This document shows positions 24,489 through 33,942 of a stretch of DNA of 64,000 nt, piece by piece. A program made the translations under genes and the position numbers. The stretch comes from Nitrospira sp. Its GTDB lineage: Bacteria > Nitrospirota > Nitrospiria > Nitrospirales > Nitrospiraceae. Every line of letters starts with the position of its first letter. The first letter of the stretch is position 1. The notes beneath the pieces were generated by a model. That model did no database searches, was not told where the DNA came from, and saw only the letters and a program-made list of their open reading frames with translations. The stretch covers positions 376,351 to 440,350 of the forward strand of contig SWDM01000016.1 of the NCBI GenBank assembly GCA_005116835.1, given 5' to 3'.

Positions 24489-25271
24489 TTAGCATTCGCG
24501 GCAGACGAGCACAAGCTGGATGGACATCAATAACTGTTCTAAGTCGATCGGTTTTCCGATGACTTCTTGTGGCCCCAAATCCCAGGCTTCATCCAAGCGC
24601 TCTTCATCGTGACTCCCGGTGATAATGATCACCTCACCGGCATAATCGCGGTGGCGGAGTTGCCGAAATACCTCGGCTCCGTCCATACCGGCCATAAACA
24701 GGTCGAGAAGGATCAGGTCAGGGGGCGATTGCTCTACCATCGAGAGGGCCTCGGGCCCGCCCTTTACACCGAATGCCCGATAGCCCCGGAGGCTGAGAAA
24801 TTGCACCAGCAAGTCCCGAACCAGCAGCTCATCGTCGACAACGAGGATCGATTCCCCCGTATCGGCCACGGCTGCGCTGCCTGCCACCGGCAGTGTGGGA
24901 GCGGATTTTACCGGAAGCTGCACTACCCGGTTGACACATTCAACTAACACATCGAGGGACAGGCCTTTTCGGATAAAATCAGTCACGCGTAGCCCCCGCG
25001 CTTGATTTTCCTGATCATCGGTAGCCCCTCCGCCCAGGATGATGACCGGCGCATAGGGATCGTATGCGCGGATCTCCTTGAGGACGGTCAATCCGTCCAT
25101 TTCAGGCATGCGAAGGTCGAGGATGGTAACGCGCGGGGCCTGCTGACGAAAGAGAGCCAGCCCCTCGATCCCGCTTGTCGCAGATAGCACCTGATACCCA
25201 TGTCTGGTGAAGACGGACTGGAGCAGATCGCAGTTCATGCGATCGTCATCGATAATTAACAGCTTGACCAT
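24489..25271 (-). CDS. Response regulator with two receiver domains
   Basis: A 260-aa protein made of two CheY-like receiver domains in tandem and no output domain. REC1: acidic pair in LLIIDDDRMN (residues 4-13), phospho-acceptor Asp in TILDLRMPEMDG near 53; its conserved Lys is replaced within RKGLS. REC2: ILVVDDELLVRDLL near 142, Asp in LILLDLFMAGMDG near 187, Lys in VIGKPID near 237. Such proteins act as phosphotransfer or protein-interaction nodes. No histidine kinase is adjacent; the gene is 10 bp from the M1 peptidase gene and may be cotranscribed with it. Confidence 0.93.
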   Translation of the reverse strand: MVKLLIIDDDRMNCDLLQSVFTRHGYQVLSATSGIEGLALFRQQAPRVTILDLRMPEMDGLTVLKEIRAYDPYAPVIILGGGATDDQENQARGLRVTDFIRKGLSLDVLVECVNRVVQLPVKSAPTLPVAGSAAVADTGESILVVDDELLVRDLLVQFLSLRGYRAFGVKGGPEALSMVEQSPPDLILLDLFMAGMDGAEVFRQLRHRDYAGEVIIITGSHDEERLDEAWDLGPQEVIGKPIDLEQLLMSIQLVLVCREC

Positions 25272-25386
25272 ATGATCTCAGCCTCAAGGGCGGAAATGCA
25301 GACTTATCCAGCAGTCTGCGGAAAAACTCGGTTTATACATAAACCGCAAGTGAAATATTATGTATGGCACTGCTCTCACAATAATC

Positions 25387-25510
25387 GCGGGATGCTCAAA
25401 AAGGCCATCCAGCAAGGCCGCAGCGAGCGAAGAGGCGAGGCGTACGCTTCGGTACGTTGAGCCTCTGAGCGATGCGAGAACGCGGCTGGGGGACTTTTTC
25501 AGCATCCTGC
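25387..25510 (+). repeat. Structured 125-bp repeat element, copy 4
   Basis: Left terminus 25387-25413 (GCGGGATGCTCAAAAAGG), right terminus about 25485-25510 (GACTTTTTCAGCATCCTGC). The middle forms a strong hairpin: AGAGGCGAGGCGTAC pairs with GTACGTTGAGCCTCT around GCTTCG. It occupies most of the 363-bp gap between ftsY and the response regulator. The remaining flanks (25272-25386 and 25511-25634) show no gene or clear signal. Confidence 0.9.
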
Positions 25511-25634
25511 TGGACCATTCGAGAATTGAGCCTAACACAGGCAATACTGCCTGAGAAGAAAATGAAGGGATTTCACAAGGTTTCTGATGAAAAGCGCTCG
25601 GCAGCCCAACAGCTCACTCACCGCATCTGACCTG

Positions 25635-26597
25635 TTAGGGCTCTTGCCCAAGAGACCCCGGCATTCTGCTAGGCAGCGATGCCCCGGTGAGTGCATCGAC
25701 GAAGGCATCGCTCTGAAAATCCTGAAGATCCTCAACCGATTCTCCGACTCCGATAAGCCTGACCGGCAGCTTCAGTTCCTCGGCGATCGCGACGACGATC
25801 CCTCCGCGAGCGGTGCCGTCGAGCTTTGTCAGGACCAAACCGGTAACACCGATCGATTGATGAAATTGACGGGCCTGAGACAGGGCATTCTGCCCAACCG
25901 TCGCATCCAGCACAAGGAGCACTTCGTGCGGGGCACCGGGGCATCCCTGCGCGATGACGCGCGTGATCTTTCGCAGTTCGTCCATGAGGTTCGATTTCGT
26001 GTGTAACCGGCCGGCCGTGTCGATCAACACCACGTCTACTTGCCGTGCTTTCGCGGCGGCAATCCCATCGAACGCGACGGCCGCCGGATCGGCTCCGTGG
26101 CGATGGCGGATCAACTCAACACCGACTCGGTCGGCCCAGACTTGCAGTTGATCGATCGCCGCAGCGCGAAAAGTATCGGCTGCCACCAGCAACGGTACCA
26201 TCTTTGCCTGCGTCAGCCGTTGCGCAATTTTTGCGATCGTGGTGGTCTTGCCCACACCGTTCACGCCCACCGCCAGGATCACGAAGGGCTTGGGGCCATT
26301 TGCGATCAGCGACTCCAACGACGGCCCTTGCACGGGCGTCAGCACATCGAGCAACGTGTCTCGCAAGACCGTATGGACGCGACCGGGCTGTGAGGCATCG
26401 GTCCCTTGAAGCTGTTTCTTAAGACGCTCCATGACGCGACCCACGACGCTGGCGCCGAGATCGGAGGCAATGAGGGCTGCTTCGAATTCCTCCAAGAGAG
26501 CAGGATCCGCCGCGCGGCCAAGCATCCGATCCAAAGACCCGCGAACGACTTCGCGCGTTTTGGTAAGCCCCTCACTCAGTCGCTGCAACCATCCCAT
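25635..26597 (-). CDS. ftsY: Signal recognition particle receptor FtsY
   Basis: A 320-aa SRP-type GTPase. The NG domain is complete: G1 GVNGVGKTTTIAKIA near residue 115, VAADTFRAAAIDQL, G3 DTAGR near 195, G4 TKLDGTARGG near 258. It lacks the long acidic A domain of E. coli FtsY and starts with a short amphipathic helix (MGWLQRLSEGLTKTRE) that can bind membrane lipids directly. It docks SRP-ribosome complexes at the inner membrane. It follows ybeY by 4 bp, which suggests cotranscription. Confidence 0.97.
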   Translation of the reverse strand: MGWLQRLSEGLTKTREVVRGSLDRMLGRAADPALLEEFEAALIASDLGASVVGRVMERLKKQLQGTDASQPGRVHTVLRDTLLDVLTPVQGPSLESLIANGPKPFVILAVGVNGVGKTTTIAKIAQRLTQAKMVPLLVAADTFRAAAIDQLQVWADRVGVELIRHRHGADPAAVAFDGIAAAKARQVDVVLIDTAGRLHTKSNLMDELRKITRVIAQGCPGAPHEVLLVLDATVGQNALSQARQFHQSIGVTGLVLTKLDGTARGGIVVAIAEELKLPVRLIGVGESVEDLQDFQSDAFVDALTGASLPSRMPGSLGQEP

Positions 26598-26601
26598 ATT
26601 A

Positions 26602-27105
26602 CTACCCGTGACCCGTTCGATTCACTCGTTTTGGCACCCGCGCCATCGACCGCAGTATCATCCGCTCACGACGATGCATTCGGCGCGCTTCTTTCTCGCT
26701 TCGTTCATGATCGTAACCGCAGAGGTGCAGAATGCCGTGGATCAGCAAGCAGGCGATCTCCTCATCCATGGTCTGTTGAGCTTCCTTCGCCTGTCGCCTG
26801 GCTGTGGGAATCGAAATCACCACATCGCCCAGCATATTCTGCAGACGGCGTAAGGGCCTGCCCTGAGCCCGTCGAAGGGCGTGAGGCACGACGGCTTCGC
26901 GCATCGCAAATGCCAGCACGTCGGTCGTGCGATCCTTACCCCGATACCGACGATTGAGACCCCGCATCCGCCGATCGCCCACGAAGAGGATACCCAGCTC
27001 CGCCGACGTTTCCCCCACATTGGCAAGAATCGCTCGCGCCAGCTGACCCACGCGCGCCAAATCAATCGTTACACATCGAATATGACTTTGTATATGGACC
27101 GGCAT
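26602..27105 (-). CDS. ybeY: Endoribonuclease / rRNA maturation factor YbeY
   Basis: A 167-aa metal-dependent RNase for 16S rRNA 3'-end maturation and ribosome quality control. The zinc motif HGILHLCGYDHE near residues 123-134 is intact, as is the family segment NRRYRGKDRTTDVLAFAM. Between that segment and NMLGDVVIS is an extra stretch, PHALRRAQGRPLRRLQ, encoded by a short palindromic repeat inserted in frame (26854-26886); most YbeY proteins have only a few variable residues there, so the enzyme should tolerate it. It lies between phoH and ftsY on the same strand, a common arrangement. Confidence 0.96.
   Translation of the reverse strand: MPVHIQSHIRCVTIDLARVGQLARAILANVGETSAELGILFVGDRRMRGLNRRYRGKDRTTDVLAFAMREAVVPHALRRAQGRPLRRLQNMLGDVVISIPTARRQAKEAQQTMDEEIACLLIHGILHLCGYDHERSEKEARRMHRRERMILRSMARVPKRVNRTGHG
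26854..26886. repeat. Short palindromic repeat inserted in ybeY
   Basis: GGGCCTGCCCTGAGCCCGTC continues with GAAGGGCGTGAGG. It has the inverted arms GGGC-GCCC and CCCTGAGCCC with CTTCGACGGG, a motif recognisable from scattered bacterial genomes (translated PFDGLRAG in one frame). It preserves the ybeY reading frame. Confidence 0.75.
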
Positions 27106-27113
27106 TGTAACGA

Positions 27114-27156
27114 CTCAGGGGTTCAGGCTGAAGGCTGAGGGTTATCAGTTATCTCG
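27114..27156. repeat. 7-bp-period array between phoH and ybeY
   Basis: Steps CTCAGGG GTTCAGG, then CTGAAGG CTGAGGG TTATCAG TTATCTC. It lies just upstream of the ybeY start on the minus strand, inside a 150-bp gap. Confidence 0.65.
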
Positions 27157-27255
27157 CAAAGCATGAGTCAAGCCATTCATATTCACCAAGCTGTGTGTGA
27201 TCACACTTGATTGACGCTACGGCCTCAGCCTAACTACCTGAGTAATGATTCTGAA

Positions 27256-28326
27256 TCAATGCGACTGGCCCCAAGGGCCCGTGAGCGGTGACGTGGGAGT
27301 GGCAGGCTTCGGCTGCTTGTTATTCGGTGCCTGAGAGGGGCGACGCCCCGTCACACCGGACGATGAGCCGGACGATTGTGGGGGTTTCTGATGTTGATCG
27401 TACGCTTTAATGATGTCCTGTACCAACTTGTGGCGGACCACGTCCCGTTCGTCGAAATAGACGAACTCGATACCTTCAACGTCGCGCAAAATCTCCCGGA
27501 CTTCAATCAGTCCGGAAACCCGCTCGGGCGGGAGATCAACCTGAGTGATATCGCCGGTCACGACCACTTTTGAATGGAAGCCGAGCCGCGTGAGAAACAT
27601 TTTCATTTGCTCCGCCGTGGCGTTCTGCGCCTCATCGAGAATAACGAACGAATCGTTCAACGTGCGGCCCCGCATAAATCCGAGCGGCGCAATTTCGATA
27701 TCCCCCCGCTCAATCGCGCGCGTCGCCCGCTCCATATCCATCATGTCGAACAGCGCGTCGTACAGAGGACGGAGGTAGGGATTCACCTTGGCATACATAT
27801 CGCCCGGCAAAAAGCCGATCTTCTCCCCTGCTTCAACAGCCGGCCGCGCGAGAATGATGCGGCTCACTTCTTTCTTCATCAACGCGCTCACCGCCATCGC
27901 CATCGCCAGATAGGTCTTGCCCGTTCCGGCCGGACCGATGCCAATCACGATGTCGTGAGTCTCGATGGCGTCGATATAGGCTTTCTGGGTCGGCGTTTTC
28001 GGCGCGACGAACCTCTTCTTGGTAATGATGGTCGCCGCATTGGAGAGCAGTTCTTTGATCGGAGTTTCGGGACTCTGCCGGAGCGCGCTCAAGGCATGGG
28101 TGATATCGTCAGGCTGGAGCACCATTCCGTCGCTGGCAAGGGCGGCGAGTTCTGTGAGGATACGTTCCGCATAGCGAATGGCGTCCGGGGTACCGTCGAG
28201 TGTGAGTTCTTCCCCCCGGGCCGAGAGGCGCACACCGAGGTCTTCTTCGATCAGCTTGAGGTGCCGGTCGTGGTGACCGAATAGAACGGCGGTATTGGTG
28301 CCTTCTCGTAGTTTGAGTTTACGCAC
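27256..28326 (-). CDS. PhoH family ATPase
   Basis: A 356-aa cytosolic protein: N-terminal KH-like part (residues 1-110), then the PhoH ATPase domain with Walker A GPAGTGKTYLA near residue 133, ILARPAVEAGEKIGFLPGD, and Walker B FVILDEAQN near 232, then a disordered Ser/Pro/Gln-rich tail of about 40 residues. PhoH proteins are probable RNA-remodelling ATPases often encoded next to ybeY, as here. The start is a GTG at 28326. No Pho box is apparent. Confidence 0.95.
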   Translation of the reverse strand: MRKLKLREGTNTAVLFGHHDRHLKLIEEDLGVRLSARGEELTLDGTPDAIRYAERILTELAALASDGMVLQPDDITHALSALRQSPETPIKELLSNAATIITKKRFVAPKTPTQKAYIDAIETHDIVIGIGPAGTGKTYLAMAMAVSALMKKEVSRIILARPAVEAGEKIGFLPGDMYAKVNPYLRPLYDALFDMMDMERATRAIERGDIEIAPLGFMRGRTLNDSFVILDEAQNATAEQMKMFLTRLGFHSKVVVTGDITQVDLPPERVSGLIEVREILRDVEGIEFVYFDERDVVRHKLVQDIIKAYDQHQKPPQSSGSSSGVTGRRPSQAPNNKQPKPATPTSPLTGPWGQSH

Positions 28327-28433
28327 GCGTTGGGTTTGAGTCCCTTCTTTGGCTCTTACTATAGCAAATAAGAAAAGGCTGGGACAACTAAAGGCTCAAA
28401 AGAATACAACAGGAGCAATCAGCAGGAGATGAA

Positions 28434-29459
28434 TCAGCCTTTGGGGCTGGGAGAGGTGTCGGGCGAGAGATCAAAGTCCTGGAATGCGGATCCCCCTTGG
28501 CCATCTTGTACCAAGACGCGAACCCGCTGCGCTCCTTTCACATCCGGAGCAACCTGCCAGGAAATCACTCCTGTGGCAGGGTCGATGGTCATTCCTGACG
28601 GAGCAGACTCCAGTAGGTATTTCAAACTGTCCTTATCATCATCTACGGCTTGGACACTATAGACATACGCTCCCTTTTCGATCTTGTTCGGCGGACGGGA
28701 CGTAATTTTTGGAGCGTTGTTTCCCAGAACGACTGGCTCCGATATTTTGGATTTCCCGACCCCGTCGGCATCGCGCGGTATCACTTCTACCGTAATCGAG
28801 TCGTCCCGACTAAAGGCCTTGGTATTGAGGGTCGCACTATCCCCCTCCGCCACAAGCGTGGCATTTCTCCTCCATCGATACATATAATGAATCCCATCCT
28901 GGTCGATATCGCGGCCCTCGACTAAGGCCCGCATCTCACCTCGGTCCGATCCGGTCGGTTCGATCTCAACTCTTACCACTTCCGGTGGAGTATTCCCCAC
29001 GGTTACCGGTTCCGTCTTGTACAGTTTTCCCAGAGTTTGCCCGTCCAAGGCAATGATCTCTACCTCGACTTTATCGCCGAGCTTGAGCAGTGTGGGGGAT
29101 AGAGTCGGATGAGTTTCTCCATCGACACGATACCCGTTGATCAACCATTGGTAACGAAAGGTGAACGGATTGCGACCTGTATTATCTGCCTCTATCTGGA
29201 CCGTGACAGGACCGCTCAGGATTAGGGGGGCAGGAAAAATCACGGCATGCTGAATGGCCGGTGGTGGATTTCCACTCTGGGAAACGCCGGAGCCAGGGGT
29301 AGCCCCGGACTGGTTGGACTCCGAATCACAACCAGCTAAGAGGATCACCAGCAATATGCCGGACCATCGTAGAGAACTGGCGCTCTTCGGAGCAGGGGAT
29401 GTCTCACCCCCTGCTCCGAGCTCGCCTAGGAAACTATTGCGCACTATCGATAGATCCAC
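28434..29459 (-). CDS. Ig-like domain lipoprotein following PilY1
   Basis: A 341-aa lipoprotein with lipobox LLAGC near residue 44 after an unusually long N-terminal basic stretch. Two or three beta-sandwich domains follow: FRYQWLINGYRVDGE, YMYRWRRNATLVAEG and a C-terminal cadherin/He_PIG-like unit (DSLKYLLESAPSGMTIDPA, then GVISWQV). The GTG start lies inside the last codons of pilY1 (16-bp overlap), so translation is coupled to it. It is likely an outer-membrane partner of the PilY1 adhesin or pilus tip. Homology to a characterised pilus factor is not evident. Confidence 0.8.
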   Translation of the reverse strand: MDLSIVRNSFLGELGAGGETSPAPKSASSLRWSGILLVILLAGCDSESNQSGATPGSGVSQSGNPPPAIQHAVIFPAPLILSGPVTVQIEADNTGRNPFTFRYQWLINGYRVDGETHPTLSPTLLKLGDKVEVEIIALDGQTLGKLYKTEPVTVGNTPPEVVRVEIEPTGSDRGEMRALVEGRDIDQDGIHYMYRWRRNATLVAEGDSATLNTKAFSRDDSITVEVIPRDADGVGKSKISEPVVLGNNAPKITSRPPNKIEKGAYVYSVQAVDDDKDSLKYLLESAPSGMTIDPATGVISWQVAPDVKGAQRVRVLVQDGQGGSAFQDFDLSPDTSPSPKG

Positions 29460-32400
29460 GAGATAAAGTGGCTACGAGGGTCTGGGACACCGGAACCGCC
29501 GGGACCTCCAGGGGGCAGGTTGCCATCAGTGCAGACCAAAGAACCAGTACTGGTGTTGTTGCATATCTTGATAGGAGCGCCTCCATCAGACCCACTACCG
29601 ATATGAGTCACACCGCCAAAGGCCAGCCCTTCTCCAAGCGAGATCTTACCTGAGACGTTCACCTTGCCGCTGGCGCCAGGAGTCGTGCCGATGATGGATT
29701 CCTGATAGGCAGAACCTGTCTTGTAGTAGAGCGAATACAGATAGCTGGTTCCCGACGATGCGCAGATATCATTGGTTGGAATGAAAGTCGGGAAGTATAC
29801 GATGCCGGCGAACACGACGGGGCCGGCCAACACTCGTTCTCCATTTGCCGCCCCACTCTGGGGTAAGGTTGTGTACCAACCGTCCTTGCTTTGGATTAAC
29901 GAAATCAAACTCGTAAAGGACGTGGCGCCGGTCACCCCTGTGACCTGGTTCGTGCCTGCTACCTGGCCGCAGTCACCCTGTCCGACTATGCAGACCGTGG
30001 CACTCGTGACATCCAACAAATCGTTGTCCTGGCAGTTTGTCTCGCTCGACTGGGTACAGGTCAAATTGATGACGGAGTCTTTCATCCCGACGAAATACTG
30101 GGGCGTGGTATCCGTTTTATCGGCCGCGCTGTAATAGCGTCCCGACCCGGTAAAGATCCACACCTTTGCCGCGTCATCGATCGCGATGCCTGGCGCCGTT
30201 GCAATCGGCCCCATCTCGATCGTAGGAGCCGCGCAGGGTGTCGGCGCGCAGGTGCCGGTGAACGCATCGAGAATCTCGGTGGGAACCCGATTGCCGCCAG
30301 AGGAGATGCCCCAAGCCGATGCTGCTCCCGTTCCAAAAACCGGCGTAGGCCCGGCCATCGTTTCTCCCAGAGTCAAGCGATAGAGCTTGCCTCTCCACGG
30401 GAGACTTCCATCGTGGATGACACGACCGAAATAGACCGAGTCCGTCCGATAATCGAGGTTTCGGTCGAACGAGGCGATATCGCCGATGAAGGAATTCCAT
30501 GAGCCGACGGTAAATCTCTGCACTAAACTATTGCCTACACCGGGACCGGTTGCCAAGTTCACGGCGAAGACCCCGGCGCTTTGCGTTGTGCCGCCACCAT
30601 ATCCGGTCGGACCAGATCCGACGACCATGTACCACTTGGCATTCGTGTTGCTGACCTCATTGTCGCTTGAAGGATTGGTTCGAACGACCTTCGGAAGACT
30701 GGTCGTTAACCCAAGCCCTTCATCGGAAAAGGACATGAGTAATTTCGGCGCCACTTCCGGATTCGTAATGTCGAGCACGAAATAGGCGCTATAGAAAGTG
30801 CGGGTTTGGACCCCGCTGCCGAAGTCGGCGGTGACAGTCATGGGCGGGGCGCCGGTTCCTCCCACGCAGGTCGCAGCCGTTGGAGAGATACTGCCTCGGC
30901 AACTGCCGCCCAAACGCATCCCGCCGATTAAGATCGTGCCCCAGCCGTTGGGATGGTCTACGTCCGGCGTAAAGATACGGACGTCCGCGATCGTCGGTTG
31001 CAAGTCGACATAATACACATGTTGATAGTCATTCCTCGCAAGCCACTGTAAGTGAGGTAAGAGTTGCTGCGGGATGAAGCCCCATAACTCATCGCCTAAC
31101 AGTGGCCCGGCACTGTTATCCGTCGGCGTTCTTGTAAACCATCCATGCTCGACGATCGGGCTGGCGGACGTCCCTGTGGTGGGATCATCGCCGGGATGGT
31201 AATAGCCTCCGTTGAAGGCATGCAACATACCGTCGTTGGCGCCGGCGTAGATGACCTGCCGGCGATTCGCATACTTCACCAGATAGGCCTGATAGCTGAG
31301 ATCACCGAACTTTGCATCGTACCGGTCCGACGGGCTTGCGACCACCTGGGGGGCAGAGTGAATGAGGTCACCCAACTTCCAGGTCTTCAATGTGCCGCTT
31401 CCGAACGGTACTTGCAGACGCCGTTCTCGCAGTTGGTCGAATTGATTGCCCCCGGTCGTACAGACAGAGGGTTCACAGCCACGCACAAATTCGATGATGT
31501 TGCTCGCTGTGAACGGCACGGCGCCGGGCCTCAAGTAAGGACTGAGAGCCGCTGCGTTGGCAGATGTGAAGGGGATCTGCTCCCCGGCATCGACCACTCC
31601 GTCGTTATCTGTATCCACCCAGGTGAGAATCGTTCTCGTGCTGGAGTCTTTCAAGGCCAATTGAGCCCCTGCCTCCCACACGGGCGCGATGCTGCTCAGG
31701 AGTCTGTCGCAGGGAAGACAGTCGAGACTATTGATGATGCCGTTGCTGTCTTTATCGTCCGGAAGCCCATCTCCGTTGAGATCGTCGTAATAGTCGACCT
31801 TCACGAGATTGGCAACAATGTCGTATCGGGTGACAAGGATTTTGTCTTCTGTGTAAATGAGTTTCTTATCTTGGACCGTGTCTTCACGAAGGTTCCCGAA
31901 AGTGTCAATGAAGAGGCTCTGGGTATAACCGGTCCAGAGAACATCCTTCAGCGTGGCCGTTTCGATCGTGCTGGGATAGAAATACGATTGATACAGTGCG
32001 CCTTCACCGGTCGTGGAGGTGGCCAGCACAGAGACCGACGATCCTGCCGCGCTCTTCCTCAGAATGCTCGAGATGGTCGACAGTAGCTTGTCTTGCAAAT
32101 CATCCACGTTCGAAGACTCGAAATAGGCATCGGGAATTCCGTCCGGCGTACTCACCCCCGTGAAGTTGTTCTCCTTGTCGTACTCAGTCACTTGAGGGAT
32201 GCCGTCGTTGTTGGCATCTTCGAAGGCCCCCTGTTGGGCCGTATGCATCAAGATTTCTCTGCCCGAGATGTTGCCGAAGGCAAAAAACGTATAGACCACT
32301 AGGTTCTGCATACCAGGCAGGCAATGTCCTGTGACAGCAAGGCCCACAATCGTGTCATCGGCCGCTCCGTTACAGGGCCGCAAATCGTTCTTATGAGCCC

Positions 32401-33907
32401 AGTAGGCCACGTCGTTCAGATAATGTCTGCCGTTACTCGCATAGTCCGTCTTGTGTTCTCCAAGCAACGTAGCAGGCGGCGTCGCCGGATTCGTATTGCA
32501 CGTGCCGTTTGGCGCGTGAATGATCGCACTGCCACCCACGCAAGGGATACCGGAGATCGCACTCGCGTAGTTCTGGATCGCCGCTGGAATATTGGTATCC
32601 TCAGTCGGTTCCCCGTCTGTAAAGATGATCACAAAGGTCTTGCAGCAATTCACTGGCTGGGAAGTCCCTACCCAAGGCGGGGTGTGGTTCGTGCCGAAGA
32701 AATAGGGGTCACGACCACAGGCATTGGCGATATAGCCGGCTGGGCAGGTTTCGGCGCCGGTCAGCACCTTGATTTCGGCAGTACCGCCGCCGCCATTTCC
32801 CAGAGATCCTGTGCCGTTGGCGGCTAAGGCGACACCGTTCGAGATGCCTCCAGAAAAGGCGATAGGAAATACGTAGGAGGCCGGCACGTAGGTCGAATTG
32901 ATTTGCGCTACATACCGGGCAGTTTCGTACAACGACTCAGAGAGGGGTGTCCATGTTGACGGAAAGGATTCTTGGACCGCATCGATCATGGCTGCCGTAT
33001 TGGTATTGAAAGTCTCCACAAAAGAGTCGGCAAAGTTAATGGTCTGGCGAGAACCGGGAGACACCAGCATCCTGGCTCCGTCGCCTGCCGGTTTAAATTC
33101 AAACAGCCCAAACCGCGCCTTGGAGCCGACCTGCTGAATTACACCAGTCGGCTCGGTGCTATTTCCAACCTTGAGTTCATATTTTCTTTGGCTATAGCCA
33201 TCTGTGCAGTTGCCATCAAAACCATTGTCGTTATCGACACAAAAATACCCGGCTCCGACACCGACCCAGAGGGTTGCGGGGTTCCCCGATCTATCTGCTA
33301 ACGGAATCCTTCCAACGTAGGTTGTTGCCCCTGCCCCTCCGGCAAAGTCAGTATCAGTCAACTCTGTATTCACTCCTGTCGCCTGCGCCCGCACCGTCTT
33401 CAGGGCCGGGGTACCATTCGCCGGACAGGTTCCATCTGCTGCCCGCGCGACAAAACAGTCGCCCCCGATCATCGATTTCTTCACCGCATCGAACCGCCGG
33501 AAGGTCGCAAAGTTCAGAAAATTGCCATCCCACTCTGTATTGGGGCAGGCCGTCGCCAACGTGGCTTTTGCTGTGGCAGGTTCGAAGCGCGCATCGGCGC
33601 CCGAGTCATAGGTGTAACAGAGAAGCGGGTCGAAATAGCCGGAGAAATTGGTCGCATTATTGAAGGGCCTGTCCCCGGCATCGCTGCAGTCTCCATCGGC
33701 GGGGGTAGAGAAGTCACAGGTCAGGCCGCTCATGCTCCCAGAGTTGTCCATGAGGAGAATAATATTGGGCGTCACCACGTTAGAGATAAACTGGGGCTGG
33801 GCCGTGTAATCGGCATTCGATTGTGCGCCACTGTGGTTCGGCGCCATCACAATTCCTGTCATGGCAACTATCAGGCTCGCTAGTATCGCAATAGTTCGGC
33901 GATTCAT
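29444..33907 (-). CDS. pilY1: PilY1-type pilus tip adhesin
   Basis: A 1487-aa exported protein. Signal peptide at residues 1-29 (AILASLIVAMTG), then a von Willebrand A domain with MIDAS motif DNSGSMS near residue 53 and TDGEPTED near 428. Two calcium-binding type loops follow: DLNGDGLPDDKD near 712 and DTDNDGVVDAGE near 768. The C-terminal third is the PilY1 beta-propeller, opening with VIYAGANDGMLHAFNGGYY near 885. Together this is the full PilY1 layout of a calcium-regulated type IV pilus tip adhesin and mechanosensor. It sits at the end of a minor-pilin operon. The length is in the upper range for the family. Confidence 0.95.
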   Translation of the reverse strand: MNRRTIAILASLIVAMTGIVMAPNHSGAQSNADYTAQPQFISNVVTPNIILLMDNSGSMSGLTCDFSTPADGDCSDAGDRPFNNATNFSGYFDPLLCYTYDSGADARFEPATAKATLATACPNTEWDGNFLNFATFRRFDAVKKSMIGGDCFVARAADGTCPANGTPALKTVRAQATGVNTELTDTDFAGGAGATTYVGRIPLADRSGNPATLWVGVGAGYFCVDNDNGFDGNCTDGYSQRKYELKVGNSTEPTGVIQQVGSKARFGLFEFKPAGDGARMLVSPGSRQTINFADSFVETFNTNTAAMIDAVQESFPSTWTPLSESLYETARYVAQINSTYVPASYVFPIAFSGGISNGVALAANGTGSLGNGGGGTAEIKVLTGAETCPAGYIANACGRDPYFFGTNHTPPWVGTSQPVNCCKTFVIIFTDGEPTEDTNIPAAIQNYASAISGIPCVGGSAIIHAPNGTCNTNPATPPATLLGEHKTDYASNGRHYLNDVAYWAHKNDLRPCNGAADDTIVGLAVTGHCLPGMQNLVVYTFFAFGNISGREILMHTAQQGAFEDANNDGIPQVTEYDKENNFTGVSTPDGIPDAYFESSNVDDLQDKLLSTISSILRKSAAGSSVSVLATSTTGEGALYQSYFYPSTIETATLKDVLWTGYTQSLFIDTFGNLREDTVQDKKLIYTEDKILVTRYDIVANLVKVDYYDDLNGDGLPDDKDSNGIINSLDCLPCDRLLSSIAPVWEAGAQLALKDSSTRTILTWVDTDNDGVVDAGEQIPFTSANAAALSPYLRPGAVPFTASNIIEFVRGCEPSVCTTGGNQFDQLRERRLQVPFGSGTLKTWKLGDLIHSAPQVVASPSDRYDAKFGDLSYQAYLVKYANRRQVIYAGANDGMLHAFNGGYYHPGDDPTTGTSASPIVEHGWFTRTPTDNSAGPLLGDELWGFIPQQLLPHLQWLARNDYQHVYYVDLQPTIADVRIFTPDVDHPNGWGTILIGGMRLGGSCRGSISPTAATCVGGTGAPPMTVTADFGSGVQTRTFYSAYFVLDITNPEVAPKLLMSFSDEGLGLTTSLPKVVRTNPSSDNEVSNTNAKWYMVVGSGPTGYGGGTTQSAGVFAVNLATGPGVGNSLVQRFTVGSWNSFIGDIASFDRNLDYRTDSVYFGRVIHDGSLPWRGKLYRLTLGETMAGPTPVFGTGAASAWGISSGGNRVPTEILDAFTGTCAPTPCAAPTIEMGPIATAPGIAIDDAAKVWIFTGSGRYYSAADKTDTTPQYFVGMKDSVINLTCTQSSETNCQDNDLLDVTSATVCIVGQGDCGQVAGTNQVTGVTGATSFTSLISLIQSKDGWYTTLPQSGAANGERVLAGPVVFAGIVYFPTFIPTNDICASSGTSYLYSLYYKTGSAYQESIIGTTPGASGKVNVSGKISLGEGLAFGGVTHIGSGSDGGAPIKICNNTSTGSLVCTDGNLPPGGPGGSGVPDPRSHFISWIYR

Positions 33908-33942
33908 GGCAAGTCCTCCTTAATAAGCTCACATCTTTAGAA

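Noticed and set aside
31145-32086. 313-codon plus-strand open frame
   Set aside because: Antisense to the PilY1 gene over its calcium-binding and propeller region; nothing recognisable.
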